Shown: positions 25,447 through 34,039 of the stretch, one piece after another
Layout: every line of letters starts with the position of its first letter
Position numbering within the stretch: position 1 is the first letter of the stretch
NCBI GenBank assembly: GCA_022842625.1
Contig: JALHPG010000002.1
Coordinates: forward strand, 104,936 to 168,935
DNA: 64,000 bases
Direction of reading: 5' to 3'
DNA from: Bacteroidia bacterium
Lineage (GTDB): Bacteria; Bacteroidota; Bacteroidia; B-17B0; Aurantibacillaceae
Translations under genes and position numbers: made by a program
Notes under the pieces: generated by a model
What the model was told of the DNA's origin: nothing
The model's input: only the letters and a program-made list of their open reading frames with translations
Databases searched by the model: none

Positions 25447-25977
25447 TTATTTTTTGTATCCAAGATACGTTAATACATCATCGCTTTTATCATATTTGCT
25501 ATTAGCGTATAATATAGAAACTTGACCGCTTTTATCAAGGATAAATCCTAAACCTGCTTTTTCTGCAACTGTTTTAATGGCGTTGTATACTTTATCTTGG
25601 ATTGGCTTTACTAATTCTTGACGTTTTTTAAATAACTCGCCATCAACTCCAAAACGAGATTTTTGAAGTTCTTTTGCTTCTTTTTCTTTATTTACAATTT
25701 CGTTCTCTCTTTTTTTCTTCATTTCATCAGTTAATAAAATAGCGTCTGCCTGATAGGCTTTATATAGTTTATCAATTTCAGAATATTTTCCTTCGATTTC
25801 TTTTTGCCACTGCACGCTTGTTTTATCTAACTCACTTTGAGCGGCTTTATACTCAGGTATTTGAGATAATATGTAATCTGTATCAACATATCCAAATTTT
25901 GCTGCGCCGCCTTGAGCAACTGCAAAACCGGAAAGAATTACAAACAAGAAACAAATTATACTACTTTTTGCTTTCAT
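25447..25977 (-). CDS. Skp/OmpH family periplasmic chaperone, first copy
   Basis: 176 residues. Signal peptide ends GFAVAQ (about residue 21, Gln at +1), then KFGYVDTDYILSQIPEYK, the conserved start of OmpH proteins. Coiled-coil arms span about residues 45-120 and the C-terminal strand part is GLGFILDKSGQVSILYAN. It should act with the neighbouring paralogue as a periplasmic holdase for barrel proteins on their way to the Bam complex encoded just upstream (bamA stop 70 bases before its start). The tandem arrangement of two OmpH genes after bamA is standard for the phylum. Confidence 0.9.
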   Translation of the reverse strand: MKAKSSIICFLFVILSGFAVAQGGAAKFGYVDTDYILSQIPEYKAAQSELDKTSVQWQKEIEGKYSEIDKLYKAYQADAILLTDEMKKKRENEIVNKEKEAKELQKSRFGVDGELFKKRQELVKPIQDKVYNAIKTVAEKAGLGFILDKSGQVSILYANSKYDKSDDVLTYLGYKK

Positions 25978-26047
25978 ATTTTTAGTGTTTAAATTTAATC
26001 ATAAAACGTGCCAAACAAAAAAATATCATTCAATTAACATTTTTTTG

Positions 26048-28630
26048 TTATAACTCTCCAAGCGCGCCGCCAATGGTAAAGTGAAATTGTCCTTTGCCAT
26101 TTCCAATACCCGGCTGCCCCGGTACATTATCAAAGCCCCAACCGTAATCTATTCCCAATAAACCAAACATTGGTAAAAACACACGTAATCCAAACCCTGC
26201 GCTACGCTTTACGGAGAACGGGTTAAACTTTTTGTAATCAGACCAAGAATTACCTGCTTCTGCAAATCCTAAAACAAAAATAGTTGCTTGAGGATTTAAG
26301 CTTATTGGATAACGAATTTCCATGGTATAACGCGCGCATATTGGATCACCAAAACTTGAAGATAAACTATTATCAGGATAACCTCTTAATGCAATGATCT
26401 CCCTTGCAACAAAATTTTGAAATCCACTAATGCCGCTTCCGCCCATATAAAAACGTTCAAAAGGCGAATACCCTACAGATTTGCTGTATCTTGCCAAAAA
26501 CCCATAACCAACCTTTGTTCTTAAAACTAAGTTACGCGCCTCTTTACCTTCAGCAGCCTTTTTGTTAGTTAATTGTGTAAACCACTCACCGGTTATTTTA
26601 AATTTTTGATACTCAATAAATTTATATCTCTCGGCATCAGTAAGGCCGCTATAATCCTTATTATTAACCAAAGAGTAAGGTGGTGTAAACTGGCCAAGAA
26701 GTACAAAATTAGAACCTGTTTTTGGGTAAATTGGTTGGTCGATCGAATTACGAGAAATGTTTAAACTTAAATTTAAATCGTTAGCAAAACCATTTGCAAA
26801 AATAAAAGCACCATAGTTTTTAAGATCATAATAATTATAATTTATGTTAGAGAACATATTAAAATAATTATCCGGCCAGGCTAATCTTTTTCCTAAACCA
26901 ACAGAGCCGCCAATAATACTCATGCTTTGGCGTTTTGGATTATATATTTTTCCTAATTCGCTATTAACATATTTGCTTTGCCCATTGCTAAACAGGGAGT
27001 GAAACACAGAGAATGTAAGTGAGTTTGGTTTTTTTCCACCCAACCATGGCTCTGTAAAAGAAAAGTTATATGACTGATAAAAAATTCCATTTGTTTGCGC
27101 GCGAATACTCAAACGTTGTCCGTCTCCGCTTGGTAATGGTCGCCACGAATCTTTTTTGAAAAAATTTCTTGCAGAAAAATTATTAAAGGTAACTCCCAAT
27201 GTGCCAATAATACCAATTCCTCCTTGTCCGCTTTGGTTATTAAGAGAATTTCTTCCTCCCCAACCGCCACTTAATTCGATCTGATCACTTGGTTTTTCTT
27301 CAACGGTATATTCAATATCTACTGTTCCGTCTGCAGGATTTGGCGTTGGAACAACATTTAATTTTTCCGGATCAAAATATCCTAACTGCGATAATTGACG
27401 TTGTGTACGAATAATATCTGAGCGTCTGAATAGCTGGCCCGGCTTAGTAAAGATCTCGCGGTAAATAACATGGTCGTTGGTTTTATCGTTGCCTTTAACA
27501 GAAATTTTATTGATCGTGGCTTGTTTACCTTCATACATTAAGATGTCAAAATCAATGGTATCGTTGTGAATATTGCTTTCTTGTGGATTAACCTGAAAAA
27601 ATAAATAACCATCATCCATATACAAACTGGAAATGTCGTAACCGTTAGGATTCATAAATAATTTTTGCTCTAGTTTACTTTGATCATAAACTGTTCCTGA
27701 AGGAATATTTAATATTGTATCTAACTGCCCGCTGCGGTATTTGCTATTACCAAACCATTTAAAATTTCCAAAATAATATTTGTGTCCTTCATCAACAGTA
27801 ATATCAATGGCAACTCGGTTTTCGCTAACAAAATAAACAGTATCTTTTACAACACGCGCATCACGATATCCTTTTGCGTTATATTTTGCGGCAATTACAG
27901 GGATGTCTTTCTTTAAATTATCTTCTAAATATTTACCCGAATTAAATGGGTTGTACCAACGAAAAGGCTTACTATCTTCAAGTTTTCTGCGAAGTTTCCA
28001 ATCTTTTATTACCGTGTTACCGTTTATATTTACATCTTGAATTCTAACTTTTCTTCCCTTTGTGACCTTAATGGTTACAACGGTATGTGGTATTTTTTTT
28101 GAAGTATCTTTTACTTGTAAAATTTCTACTGTATTAAAATAATACCCCTTGTTTAAATAATGGTCTCGCACTGTGTTTTTTATTGTGCCCACCATATAAT
28201 CAGTAACTACACGACCTTGCAGTAAACGTATCTTAGTTCTTATTTCATCAGCATCGCTTTTTTTAACGTCGCCCTTAAAAGAAAACTTTGATAAACGCGG
28301 GCGTTCAACAACTTTAATTATTAAAAAAATATCGTTTCCAATAACCTTATCTTCAAGAATTTGAACGTCCTCAAAAATACTTTGTTTCCACAGGGCTTTA
28401 ATAGCTTCGCTTATTTTATCACCCGGAACAGTAATTTCATCGCCAACACTTAATCCGGACAAAAGACTTAAAACGTTTTTATCGGTATTGTCTGCGCCTT
28501 CAATAGAAATTCCACCAATGGTATATTTTTTTGGTGATTTAAGTGATTCTAAAAACAACGAATCGTTTTGCGAAAAACCGCCTAAGCACAAAAACGCAAG
28601 AAAAACTAATGTTATTATTCGTTTTCCCAT
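26048..28630 (-). CDS. bamA: Outer-membrane protein assembly factor BamA
   Basis: 860 residues, an Omp85 protein. Signal peptide ends LCLGGFSQ. Residues about 30-450 hold five POTRA domains (recognisable joins such as ISIEGADNTDKNVLSL, VNINGNTVIKDWKLRR and ISVKGNDKTNDHVIYREI). Residues about 460-860 form the 16-strand barrel, including the conserved loop-6 motif region near ARYTMEIRYP and FVLGFAEAGNSW, and end in FHFTIGGALGEL. It folds and inserts outer-membrane barrels. Two bases separate its start from the uppS stop; skp genes follow. The last residue is Leu rather than the classical Phe, common in Bacteroidota. Confidence 0.96.
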   Translation of the reverse strand: MGKRIITLVFLAFLCLGGFSQNDSLFLESLKSPKKYTIGGISIEGADNTDKNVLSLLSGLSVGDEITVPGDKISEAIKALWKQSIFEDVQILEDKVIGNDIFLIIKVVERPRLSKFSFKGDVKKSDADEIRTKIRLLQGRVVTDYMVGTIKNTVRDHYLNKGYYFNTVEILQVKDTSKKIPHTVVTIKVTKGRKVRIQDVNINGNTVIKDWKLRRKLEDSKPFRWYNPFNSGKYLEDNLKKDIPVIAAKYNAKGYRDARVVKDTVYFVSENRVAIDITVDEGHKYYFGNFKWFGNSKYRSGQLDTILNIPSGTVYDQSKLEQKLFMNPNGYDISSLYMDDGYLFFQVNPQESNIHNDTIDFDILMYEGKQATINKISVKGNDKTNDHVIYREIFTKPGQLFRRSDIIRTQRQLSQLGYFDPEKLNVVPTPNPADGTVDIEYTVEEKPSDQIELSGGWGGRNSLNNQSGQGGIGIIGTLGVTFNNFSARNFFKKDSWRPLPSGDGQRLSIRAQTNGIFYQSYNFSFTEPWLGGKKPNSLTFSVFHSLFSNGQSKYVNSELGKIYNPKRQSMSIIGGSVGLGKRLAWPDNYFNMFSNINYNYYDLKNYGAFIFANGFANDLNLSLNISRNSIDQPIYPKTGSNFVLLGQFTPPYSLVNNKDYSGLTDAERYKFIEYQKFKITGEWFTQLTNKKAAEGKEARNLVLRTKVGYGFLARYSKSVGYSPFERFYMGGSGISGFQNFVAREIIALRGYPDNSLSSSFGDPICARYTMEIRYPISLNPQATIFVLGFAEAGNSWSDYKKFNPFSVKRSAGFGLRVFLPMFGLLGIDYGWGFDNVPGQPGIGNGKGQFHFTIGGALGEL

Positions 28631-28632
28631 TT

Positions 28633-29379
28633 TTAGTTTGTTGAAATTTGTTCGCTTGTTTTGCCAAAACGGCGCTCGCGACTTTGAAATGAAATAATCG
28701 CTTTAAAAAACTCATCTTTCCTGAAGTCTGGCCAAAGGATGTCTGTAAAATAAAATTCAGTGTAGGCAAGTTGCCAAAGTAAAAAGTTGCTTATTCGATG
28801 TTCGCCGCTTGTGCGGATCATTAATTCGGGGTCGGGAAATTTAGAGGTAGTTAAATTTTGTTCGATGTGTTTTGCGGTAATTTCTGAGGCCTTTAATTTA
28901 CCTGCCTCAACTTGTTTTGCAATTTGTTGAACAGCGTTCGTAATTTCCCACTTACTTGAATAACTAAGAGCAAGAATTAGAGTAACTGTATCGTTCTTTG
29001 AAGTAATATCAATTGATTCTTGTAATTCCCTTTGGCAAGATTCGGGCAAGCTTTTAATATCGCCAATTGCCTGCAACTTTACACCTTTTTTATTTAGGTT
29101 AGGGGTTTCCATACTAATTGTTGAAACAAGTAACTCCATTAAGGAATCCACTTCATCTTTAGGTCTGTTCCAGTTTTCGGTGCTAAAAGCATAAAGTGTT
29201 AGATATTTAACTCCTATTTCACCACAAGCTTCAACAATTTCGCGAACAGAGTTTACACCCTCGTGGTGACCAAAAATACGATCCTCGCCATGTTGCTTTG
29301 CCCAACGACCATTTCCATCCATTACAATTGCAATGTGCTGAGGGATATTGTTTTTATTGATCGATTGCTTTAAATCCAT
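28633..29379 (-). CDS. uppS: Isoprenyl transferase (undecaprenyl diphosphate synthase)
   Basis: 248 residues, cis-prenyltransferase. The diphosphate-binding signature HIAIVMDGNGRWAKQ is at residues 15-29 (Asp22 the catalytic acid), followed by GHHEGVNSVREIVEACGE, the conserved YLTLYAFSTENWNRP and RTSGEHRISNFLLWQLAYTE split at its usual place. It makes the C55 lipid carrier for peptidoglycan and surface polysaccharides. First gene of the operon with bamA (two bases downstream) and two skp genes; a -7 element lies 16 bases upstream. Confidence 0.96.
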   Translation of the reverse strand: MDLKQSINKNNIPQHIAIVMDGNGRWAKQHGEDRIFGHHEGVNSVREIVEACGEIGVKYLTLYAFSTENWNRPKDEVDSLMELLVSTISMETPNLNKKGVKLQAIGDIKSLPESCQRELQESIDITSKNDTVTLILALSYSSKWEITNAVQQIAKQVEAGKLKASEITAKHIEQNLTTSKFPDPELMIRTSGEHRISNFLLWQLAYTEFYFTDILWPDFRKDEFFKAIISFQSRERRFGKTSEQISTN

Positions 29380-29394
29380 TAATTACAAGGAAGG

Positions 29395-29412
29395 CAAAGA
29401 TAGTAAAATAGT
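29395..29412 (-). promoter_or_regulatory. Promoter core of the uppS-bamA-skp operon (ACTATTTTACTATCTTTG)
   Basis: The lower strand carries TATCTTTG, an exact TAnnTTTG match, 15 bases before the uppS ATG. The 18 bases ending with it differ at only one base from the sequence upstream of exbB (35637-35654). No TTTG lies at the usual -33 distance. Confidence 0.6.
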
Positions 29413-29471
29413 CAAAATGAGGTAATTAATTTGTTTTGTTTTACTTATTTTAACATGAAGCCTTAAAACAA

Positions 29472-29506
29472 AAAGCCCAATTCGTATAATAACGCAATTG
29501 GGCTTT
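29472..29506 (-). terminator. Rho-independent terminator
   Basis: Eleven-base perfect stem AAAGCCCAATT / AATTGGGCTTT with a 13-base loop, 20 bases after the TPR protein stop; T-rich flank on the lower strand. Separates the TPR gene from the uppS operon. Confidence 0.85.
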
Positions 29507-29526
29507 GTTTAGTGTTTAAGGTAGTA

Positions 29527-31233
29527 TTATTTCCCTGCAGGTTTAGGGGTTTGCTTTGGGGGATTAAAATAAATCTTTGCCTTTGCGTTGTTTGGATCCA
29601 GCTCCTGAACAGCTTTCCAATACTCATCTGCCTTAGCTTTATCTTTTGCAACACCAATGCTGTATCCGCCTAGGTATTCCAGTGCCTCAATAACATTGTT
29701 TTTATAGGTTGGCGTGCTTTTCTCTTCTGGTTTTACTAATAAAAGCGCTTTTTCAAAATATGGTTTTGCTAAGCCTTTTTCGTTGGTTGGATCTAATTGC
29801 ACATTAGCTTTACCTCTCCAGAAAAAGCCTACCGGCCAATTTGGACTTAACTGTGTTAGTTTTGAAAATGCTGAGTCAGACCCAACAAAGAAAGGCAATG
29901 CTTCCGCCATTTTTTTGTCTTTTGCCTTTACGTCCTTCATCGCGATCGCGTCTCTTTGGATGTTTCCGCCTGAAAAATAGTAGGCTCTTCCTAAACTAAA
30001 ATAATCATTGTTATTAAGGTTTTTAGTATCACCATTCATTTTACGCTCAAAAGCTTTAATTGCTTTGTCGTACTTTTTTGCTTTCATATAAATGTTAGCG
30101 ATCTCTGAATTCATCTCTCCGCTTGCTGAAGGATCAAGCGCAATAGCTTTTTCCATTTCAATAACACCTAAAGAATCTTTACCGGTACGAGCTAATAACA
30201 AACCTTTGTATTTGTAGTCATTATACAAATATTTAAAGTTCGGGCCTGCCATTTCAAAGAATTTATTTATTGCTTTTAATCCTTTTGTATATGAAGAGGT
30301 ATCTACCTTATTTCCAACTTCAGTGTAGCTGTATCCGGCCAAACGCTCTAAATACAGATTAGCAAAGCCTTGTTTTTTTAATCCTTCGTACTCTGTAATT
30401 GCTTCAGGATACTGTTTGTTAGAGAATAACGCGCTCATAAAACGGTAACGCGCATCATCGCTGTTGTTTAACTCTAAATATTTTTTCCAATTCTCAATTG
30501 CTTTTGCGGGTTGAGAATACAATGAATAAACCTCAGCAATTTCTCTGTATGCAGGAGCATATGTAGGATCAATGCCAATAGCTTCTTTATACTTATCTAA
30601 TGCTAATTGGTAGTTACGGCCACGTTGATATAATTTACCTTCACGTAAAATTCCTTTTACACTTTTAGGATTTAAAGTGGTTGCCGTTTTATAGCTTTTT
30701 ATTGGGCCACTTCCATCTGTAGGGTTTTTCTCTAATTGTGCATCGCCTAAAATGATATAATTCTCGGCGTTTTTTGGTTCTAATTTAATAGCGTTGTTTA
30801 TTTGAAGGATTGCTTCATCTGCGTTTTTGCTATCTGTAGTTAACCACGCTTCTGCAATTTTACGAAACAACTCAGCGTTTTTGTTTGCGCCTAAAGCTGC
30901 AGCTTTATAAAATTGTGTTTTTGCATCGGTAACATTGCCCTTAGACAATAATACTTTTCCTAAACCAACATAGTTTAAAGGGTAAGTGGCGTTTGCCTCG
31001 GCTCCTTTAGAATAAAAGATATTTGCACTATCGGCGTCTCCTTTTTTAAAGAAATTTTCTCCGAAATAAAAATAGTTTTCACCTTTGGTTGCATCCTTAT
31101 TTATTAAGGCGCGAAAATCGGTGGCGGCTGCAGAAAATCGTTCGTTATCTGTTTTTACAACAGCTTCTTGTAAAGTCTGTGCGTTTAATAAGCCTGTAAA
31201 GGCTATTGCGCTGAGTATGATCGTTTTTTTCAT
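29527..31233 (-). CDS. Secreted tetratricopeptide-repeat protein
   Basis: 568 residues. Signal peptide ends GLLNAQ (about residue 18). It then consists of at least nine TPR-type helical pairs; good examples are YFYFGENFFKKGDADSANIF, YIILGDAQLEKNPTDG, ALDKYKEAIGIDPTYAPAYR and KAIKAFERKMNGDTKNLNN. The end is a short basic Pro-rich tail (PPKQTPKPAGK) like that of the second Skp copy. TPR arrays mediate protein contacts; the periplasmic location and position between the uppS-bamA and tonB-exb operons suggest an envelope role, but the partner is unknown. Lower-strand CTTG and TAATTTTA with an 18-base spacer upstream could be its promoter. Confidence 0.85.
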   Translation of the reverse strand: MKKTIILSAIAFTGLLNAQTLQEAVVKTDNERFSAAATDFRALINKDATKGENYFYFGENFFKKGDADSANIFYSKGAEANATYPLNYVGLGKVLLSKGNVTDAKTQFYKAAALGANKNAELFRKIAEAWLTTDSKNADEAILQINNAIKLEPKNAENYIILGDAQLEKNPTDGSGPIKSYKTATTLNPKSVKGILREGKLYQRGRNYQLALDKYKEAIGIDPTYAPAYREIAEVYSLYSQPAKAIENWKKYLELNNSDDARYRFMSALFSNKQYPEAITEYEGLKKQGFANLYLERLAGYSYTEVGNKVDTSSYTKGLKAINKFFEMAGPNFKYLYNDYKYKGLLLARTGKDSLGVIEMEKAIALDPSASGEMNSEIANIYMKAKKYDKAIKAFERKMNGDTKNLNNNDYFSLGRAYYFSGGNIQRDAIAMKDVKAKDKKMAEALPFFVGSDSAFSKLTQLSPNWPVGFFWRGKANVQLDPTNEKGLAKPYFEKALLLVKPEEKSTPTYKNNVIEALEYLGGYSIGVAKDKAKADEYWKAVQELDPNNAKAKIYFNPPKQTPKPAGK

Positions 31234-31333
31234 TTTATTTTTGGATGTGTAAAATTAACACAATAATTTATATTGCAAGTTAAGTACCAATTAATTATGA
31301 ATTCTGTTTTTTAGCATTTTTTGTGGCTATTGT

Positions 31334-32293
31334 TTAATTGCCCGACACTGGCTCCATTTTCACCTCAACAGTTCGCTCTTGCTGTTTTGTAGGTAATAAG
31401 CCTTGTTTTAAAAAAGTTATTTGTCCTTTTGGCCCAGCAACAAAGGTCTCAAAGCCTTTAGCCAAGCTAAACTCACCTGTTTTTTTTATTACATATACCG
31501 TTCTTGTAAAAGGATAGGTTTGTAATTTAAAACTGCTTTGATTAGGAAACTCGAATTGCTTACTGCCGGCTTTACTAACGGGAATGGTTTTTATTTTATC
31601 TGTATTTGCTTTTGTTAACGAATCATCTACATCACTTAACCAGGCAAAATCAATAAAAGCAACCGTGTTTTTGTTTTTAGCTACATAGTTAATGCTCTCA
31701 AGTGTTGAATTTAATATAGTGCAGTTAGAAGAAAAAGTTTTTCCTTTTAATACCGAATCAGATAAATAGTGCAGTACGGATGAATTATTTTTATCAAAAA
31801 TAACATTCACTTTTGTTTCGTTGCTTAATGAATCTAAACAAACGAAAGGTTTGGTTAGCAGATCAACTACTTGCTCATACGACAATTGTGAGAGGGGCGT
31901 GTTGATATTTGTAATTAAAGCAACGCCGCTTTTTGCAATTGGAGTTGGAATAATTGAATAGCTTTTAGAACCAAAGGCTTTGTTTTCTTTTTCATTTAAC
32001 AAGCGTGAAATTATAATTGCTTCGCAGCTATCGCTGTACAACGCTTGCACCGCATCGCTTTCGGCAACAGAAAAAATTTCGAGCTCTGCGCTTTTATATT
32101 GTGATTCGAATGTTGCAGCTTGATTTTTTACGTGAAGGTGTAATCCTTCATCATAATAAACTTTTAGTTTTCCTGATGTTGGCGAATTATCGTTGTAATC
32201 ATTTTTAAAATAATCGTTGCATCCGGATAAAAAGATACAGGACGCAAGACTCAGGGCGCCAGACATAAAATAATATTGCACTTTATTCTTCAT
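31334..32293 (-). CDS. PstS-like substrate-binding lipoprotein
   Basis: 319 residues. Lipoprotein signal with Cys25 (FLSGCNDYF). The remainder follows a type II periplasmic binding protein fold as in PstS: LKVYYDEGLHLHV, DAVQALYSDSCEAIIISRLL, PTPIAKSGVALITN, then the family-typical VAFIDFAWLSD and YPFTRTVYVIKKTG near the C-terminus. Classical PstS binds phosphate for an ABC importer, but no pstCAB genes are here. The gene overlaps by 11 bases a small membrane protein behind the tonB-exb operon, so it may instead work with TonB-dependent uptake or envelope signalling. Substrate uncertain. Confidence 0.75.
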   Translation of the reverse strand: MKNKVQYYFMSGALSLASCIFLSGCNDYFKNDYNDNSPTSGKLKVYYDEGLHLHVKNQAATFESQYKSAELEIFSVAESDAVQALYSDSCEAIIISRLLNEKENKAFGSKSYSIIPTPIAKSGVALITNINTPLSQLSYEQVVDLLTKPFVCLDSLSNETKVNVIFDKNNSSVLHYLSDSVLKGKTFSSNCTILNSTLESINYVAKNKNTVAFIDFAWLSDVDDSLTKANTDKIKTIPVSKAGSKQFEFPNQSSFKLQTYPFTRTVYVIKKTGEFSLAKGFETFVAGPKGQITFLKQGLLPTKQQERTVEVKMEPVSGN

Positions 32294-32498
32294 GGCGAAC
32301 TTGTTTTAATGATTGATACAACCTAAAACCACGATAAACAGCATAAGCAAAAAGCATAATAATAAAGCCGGTTCGTTTGGCGCCAAACAATCTGTCGCTC
32401 ATTACATCTGTAAATGAAAAAGTAAATGCGCCGGCAACAACCAGTATTATCATGATCATTCCAAACCAAATTGTAAGCGTATTTAATCCTAATTTCAT
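32283..32498 (-). CDS. Small two-helix membrane protein, 71 residues
   Basis: Two transmembrane helices: residues about 9-30 (WFGMIMIILVVAGAFTF) and about 44-58 (FIIMLFAYAVYRGF), with a short charged tail (KQVRHEE). It lies between tonB (a terminator between them) and the PstS-like lipoprotein, whose start it overlaps by 11 bases, so the two are likely coupled. Small proteins of this type accompany exb/ton genes in other Bacteroidota genomes; no function is established. Confidence 0.7.
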   Translation of the reverse strand: MKLGLNTLTIWFGMIMIILVVAGAFTFSFTDVMSDRLFGAKRTGFIIMLFAYAVYRGFRLYQSLKQVRHEE

Positions 32499-32524
32499 TT
32501 TACTTATTTATTATTAAAGCCTAA

Positions 32525-32558
32525 AAAAGCCATAACGCACTTGGGTGTTATGGCTTTT
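32525..32558 (-). terminator. Rho-independent terminator after tonB
   Basis: Twelve-base perfect stem AAAAGCCATAAC / GTTATGGCTTTT with a ten-base loop, starting 18 bases after the tonB stop. It partly insulates the small membrane protein and PstS-like genes from the exbB-tonB transcript. Confidence 0.88.
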
Positions 32559-32575
32559 AAATTATGAGTGTTTTT

Positions 32576-33370
32576 TTATTGAATTTTAAAGCTGATCGGC
32601 AAGTTAAAGTAACATTTTACTGAACGTCCGGTCATTTTTGCTGCTTTCCACTTTGGCATTGATCTAACAACGCGCATTGCTTCTTTATCACAATCAGAAC
32701 AACCTGAAACTCCTTTTAATACTTCAACATTACTAATATCTCCGTTTTCGTTCACAACAAACTTTAAGAAACATTTTCCGCTAATTCCTGCCTCACGAGC
32801 CATTGCCGGGTATTGCAGGTTTTTTTGGATATATTTTCCTAATTCTGCAATTCCACCAGGGAATTCAGCTTGTTCTTCCACGATCGTAAAGATCTCAGGT
32901 GCTGCGGTTTCAGCCGGACCAGTGTTTTCGGTTGGTGGAGCAACAATGTCTTTCTCACCTTCTTGATCCTTAGTACTAACGTTCACATCCTTTACATCTT
33001 CCTGTAATTTTTGAGGCTCGTCTTCAACAGCGTCATCTTTAATTACCGGCGGTGTAAATTTCACCATTTCAACCATTGGCGGTGGTGGTGGTGGTGGCGG
33101 TGGTGGCGGTACCTCCTCAATTGGAGGCGGTGGTGTAAGATCAATTTGAACAGTTTGTATTTTCTCCACAACCTCTTCAGTTTGTGGTCTGTCCATGAAT
33201 TTTTTTGCCCCTAATAAAAGTAAAGAAAATCCTATCATGCCACCAATAATATAGGTAACACGCTTGTTGTAGTTTCTTCTTAACTCAAAGGCTCCGTAGT
33301 TTTGATTTCTTCCTTCAAAAACCAGATCATTTCTGGAGTCTAAAGTTAAATCATTCCAATTTTGTAACAT
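32576..33370 (-). CDS. tonB: TonB energy transducer
   Basis: 264 residues. A short cytoplasmic start, one transmembrane helix at about 36-55 (VTYIIGGMIGFSLLLLGAKK), then a periplasmic spacer that contains a run of eleven prolines (about residues 87-97) with flanking Pro-Glu-Val segments and an acidic stretch. Residues about 175-264 form the TonB C-terminal domain (YPAMAREAGISGKCFLKFVV, then MPKWKAAKMTGRSVKCYFNL). It carries proton-motive energy from ExbB/ExbD to TonB-dependent outer-membrane receptors. The segment GCSDCDKEAM adds two close Cys residues. It follows the two exbD genes after 20 bases. Confidence 0.93.
   Translation of the reverse strand: MLQNWNDLTLDSRNDLVFEGRNQNYGAFELRRNYNKRVTYIIGGMIGFSLLLLGAKKFMDRPQTEEVVEKIQTVQIDLTPPPPIEEVPPPPPPPPPPPMVEMVKFTPPVIKDDAVEDEPQKLQEDVKDVNVSTKDQEGEKDIVAPPTENTGPAETAAPEIFTIVEEQAEFPGGIAELGKYIQKNLQYPAMAREAGISGKCFLKFVVNENGDISNVEVLKGVSGCSDCDKEAMRVVRSMPKWKAAKMTGRSVKCYFNLPISFKIQ
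33078..33110. repeat. GGT/GGC trinucleotide tract coding for a proline run in TonB
   Basis: Eleven consecutive GGT or GGC triplets on the upper strand (CCN Pro codons on the coding strand). A run of identical GGT units lies at its centre. Such tracts can change length by slippage without frameshift, altering the reach of TonB across the periplasm. Confidence 0.7.
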
Positions 33371-33390
33371 TTTTACCTCCTATTATTAAT

Positions 33391-34020
33391 TTATGGCCCT
33401 ACTTTTTCAGTTACTAAATCCATTTCCGGTTTCAAAATATCAACCATTACGTATTTACCAACCACATTTACGTTTAACTCGTCAATAATATCAATTACAT
33501 TCTTGTAAGTGGCTTTATCGTCGGTTTTAATTAAATAAGTATAAGATGCTTTATCAGCTTTAACCTCTTTAACCATACGTTTAAAAGTAGTATCCGCTAA
33601 TTGTTTGTTTTTGTGTTTTACATCTAAGGCTCTAATTTGATCTTGCATATCCTTATTCTTTCCAAGTAAGTATTTGTGTAGACTTTCTTGAGAAAAATTT
33701 AGTTCAGATAATTCTGTCTTTTTTCCTTTTTCATCATCAGCCGCTCTAAACTGGCCTTCATAATAAAAAATGCGATCATCCTTAGTTAACAAAAATGTAA
33801 TACCGTTCTTTACCTCATCCACTGGACCTGGAGGTGGAGGGGCCGGGAATGTTAATTCCATTGATTTTGGCTTACTAAATGTTGCTGTTAAAACGAAAAA
33901 CGTTAATAACAAGAACGCTAAGTCAACCATTGGTGTCATGTCTATTCTGGTGGATTGCTTCTTGGCGCGTTTTTTACCGCCCTTATGACCTCCGCCGCCA
34001 CCTTCTGCTATTTCTGCCAT
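33391..34020 (-). CDS. exbD: ExbD/TolR family biopolymer transport protein, second copy
   Basis: 209 residues. A basic, glycine-rich cytoplasmic start (EGGGGGHKGGKKRAKKQS), then the ExbD hallmark RIDMTPMVDLAFLLLTFFVL with the essential Asp of the transmembrane helix (Asp33). The periplasmic domain (residues 60-209) is longer than in E. coli ExbD and ends with KNVIDIIDELNVNVVGKYV, the usual dimerising fold. Couples proton flow with ExbB and TonB. Lies between the first exbD copy (20 bases) and tonB (20 bases) in one operon. Confidence 0.93.
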   Translation of the reverse strand: MAEIAEGGGGGHKGGKKRAKKQSTRIDMTPMVDLAFLLLTFFVLTATFSKPKSMELTFPAPPPPGPVDEVKNGITFLLTKDDRIFYYEGQFRAADDEKGKKTELSELNFSQESLHKYLLGKNKDMQDQIRALDVKHKNKQLADTTFKRMVKEVKADKASYTYLIKTDDKATYKNVIDIIDELNVNVVGKYVMVDILKPEMDLVTEKVGP

Positions 34021-34039
34021 TGTTTAATGTTTTTAATTA

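Noticed and set aside
33011..33214. Trp/Arg-rich frame opposite tonB
   Set aside because: It is the complement of the proline-codon run and has no coding character.
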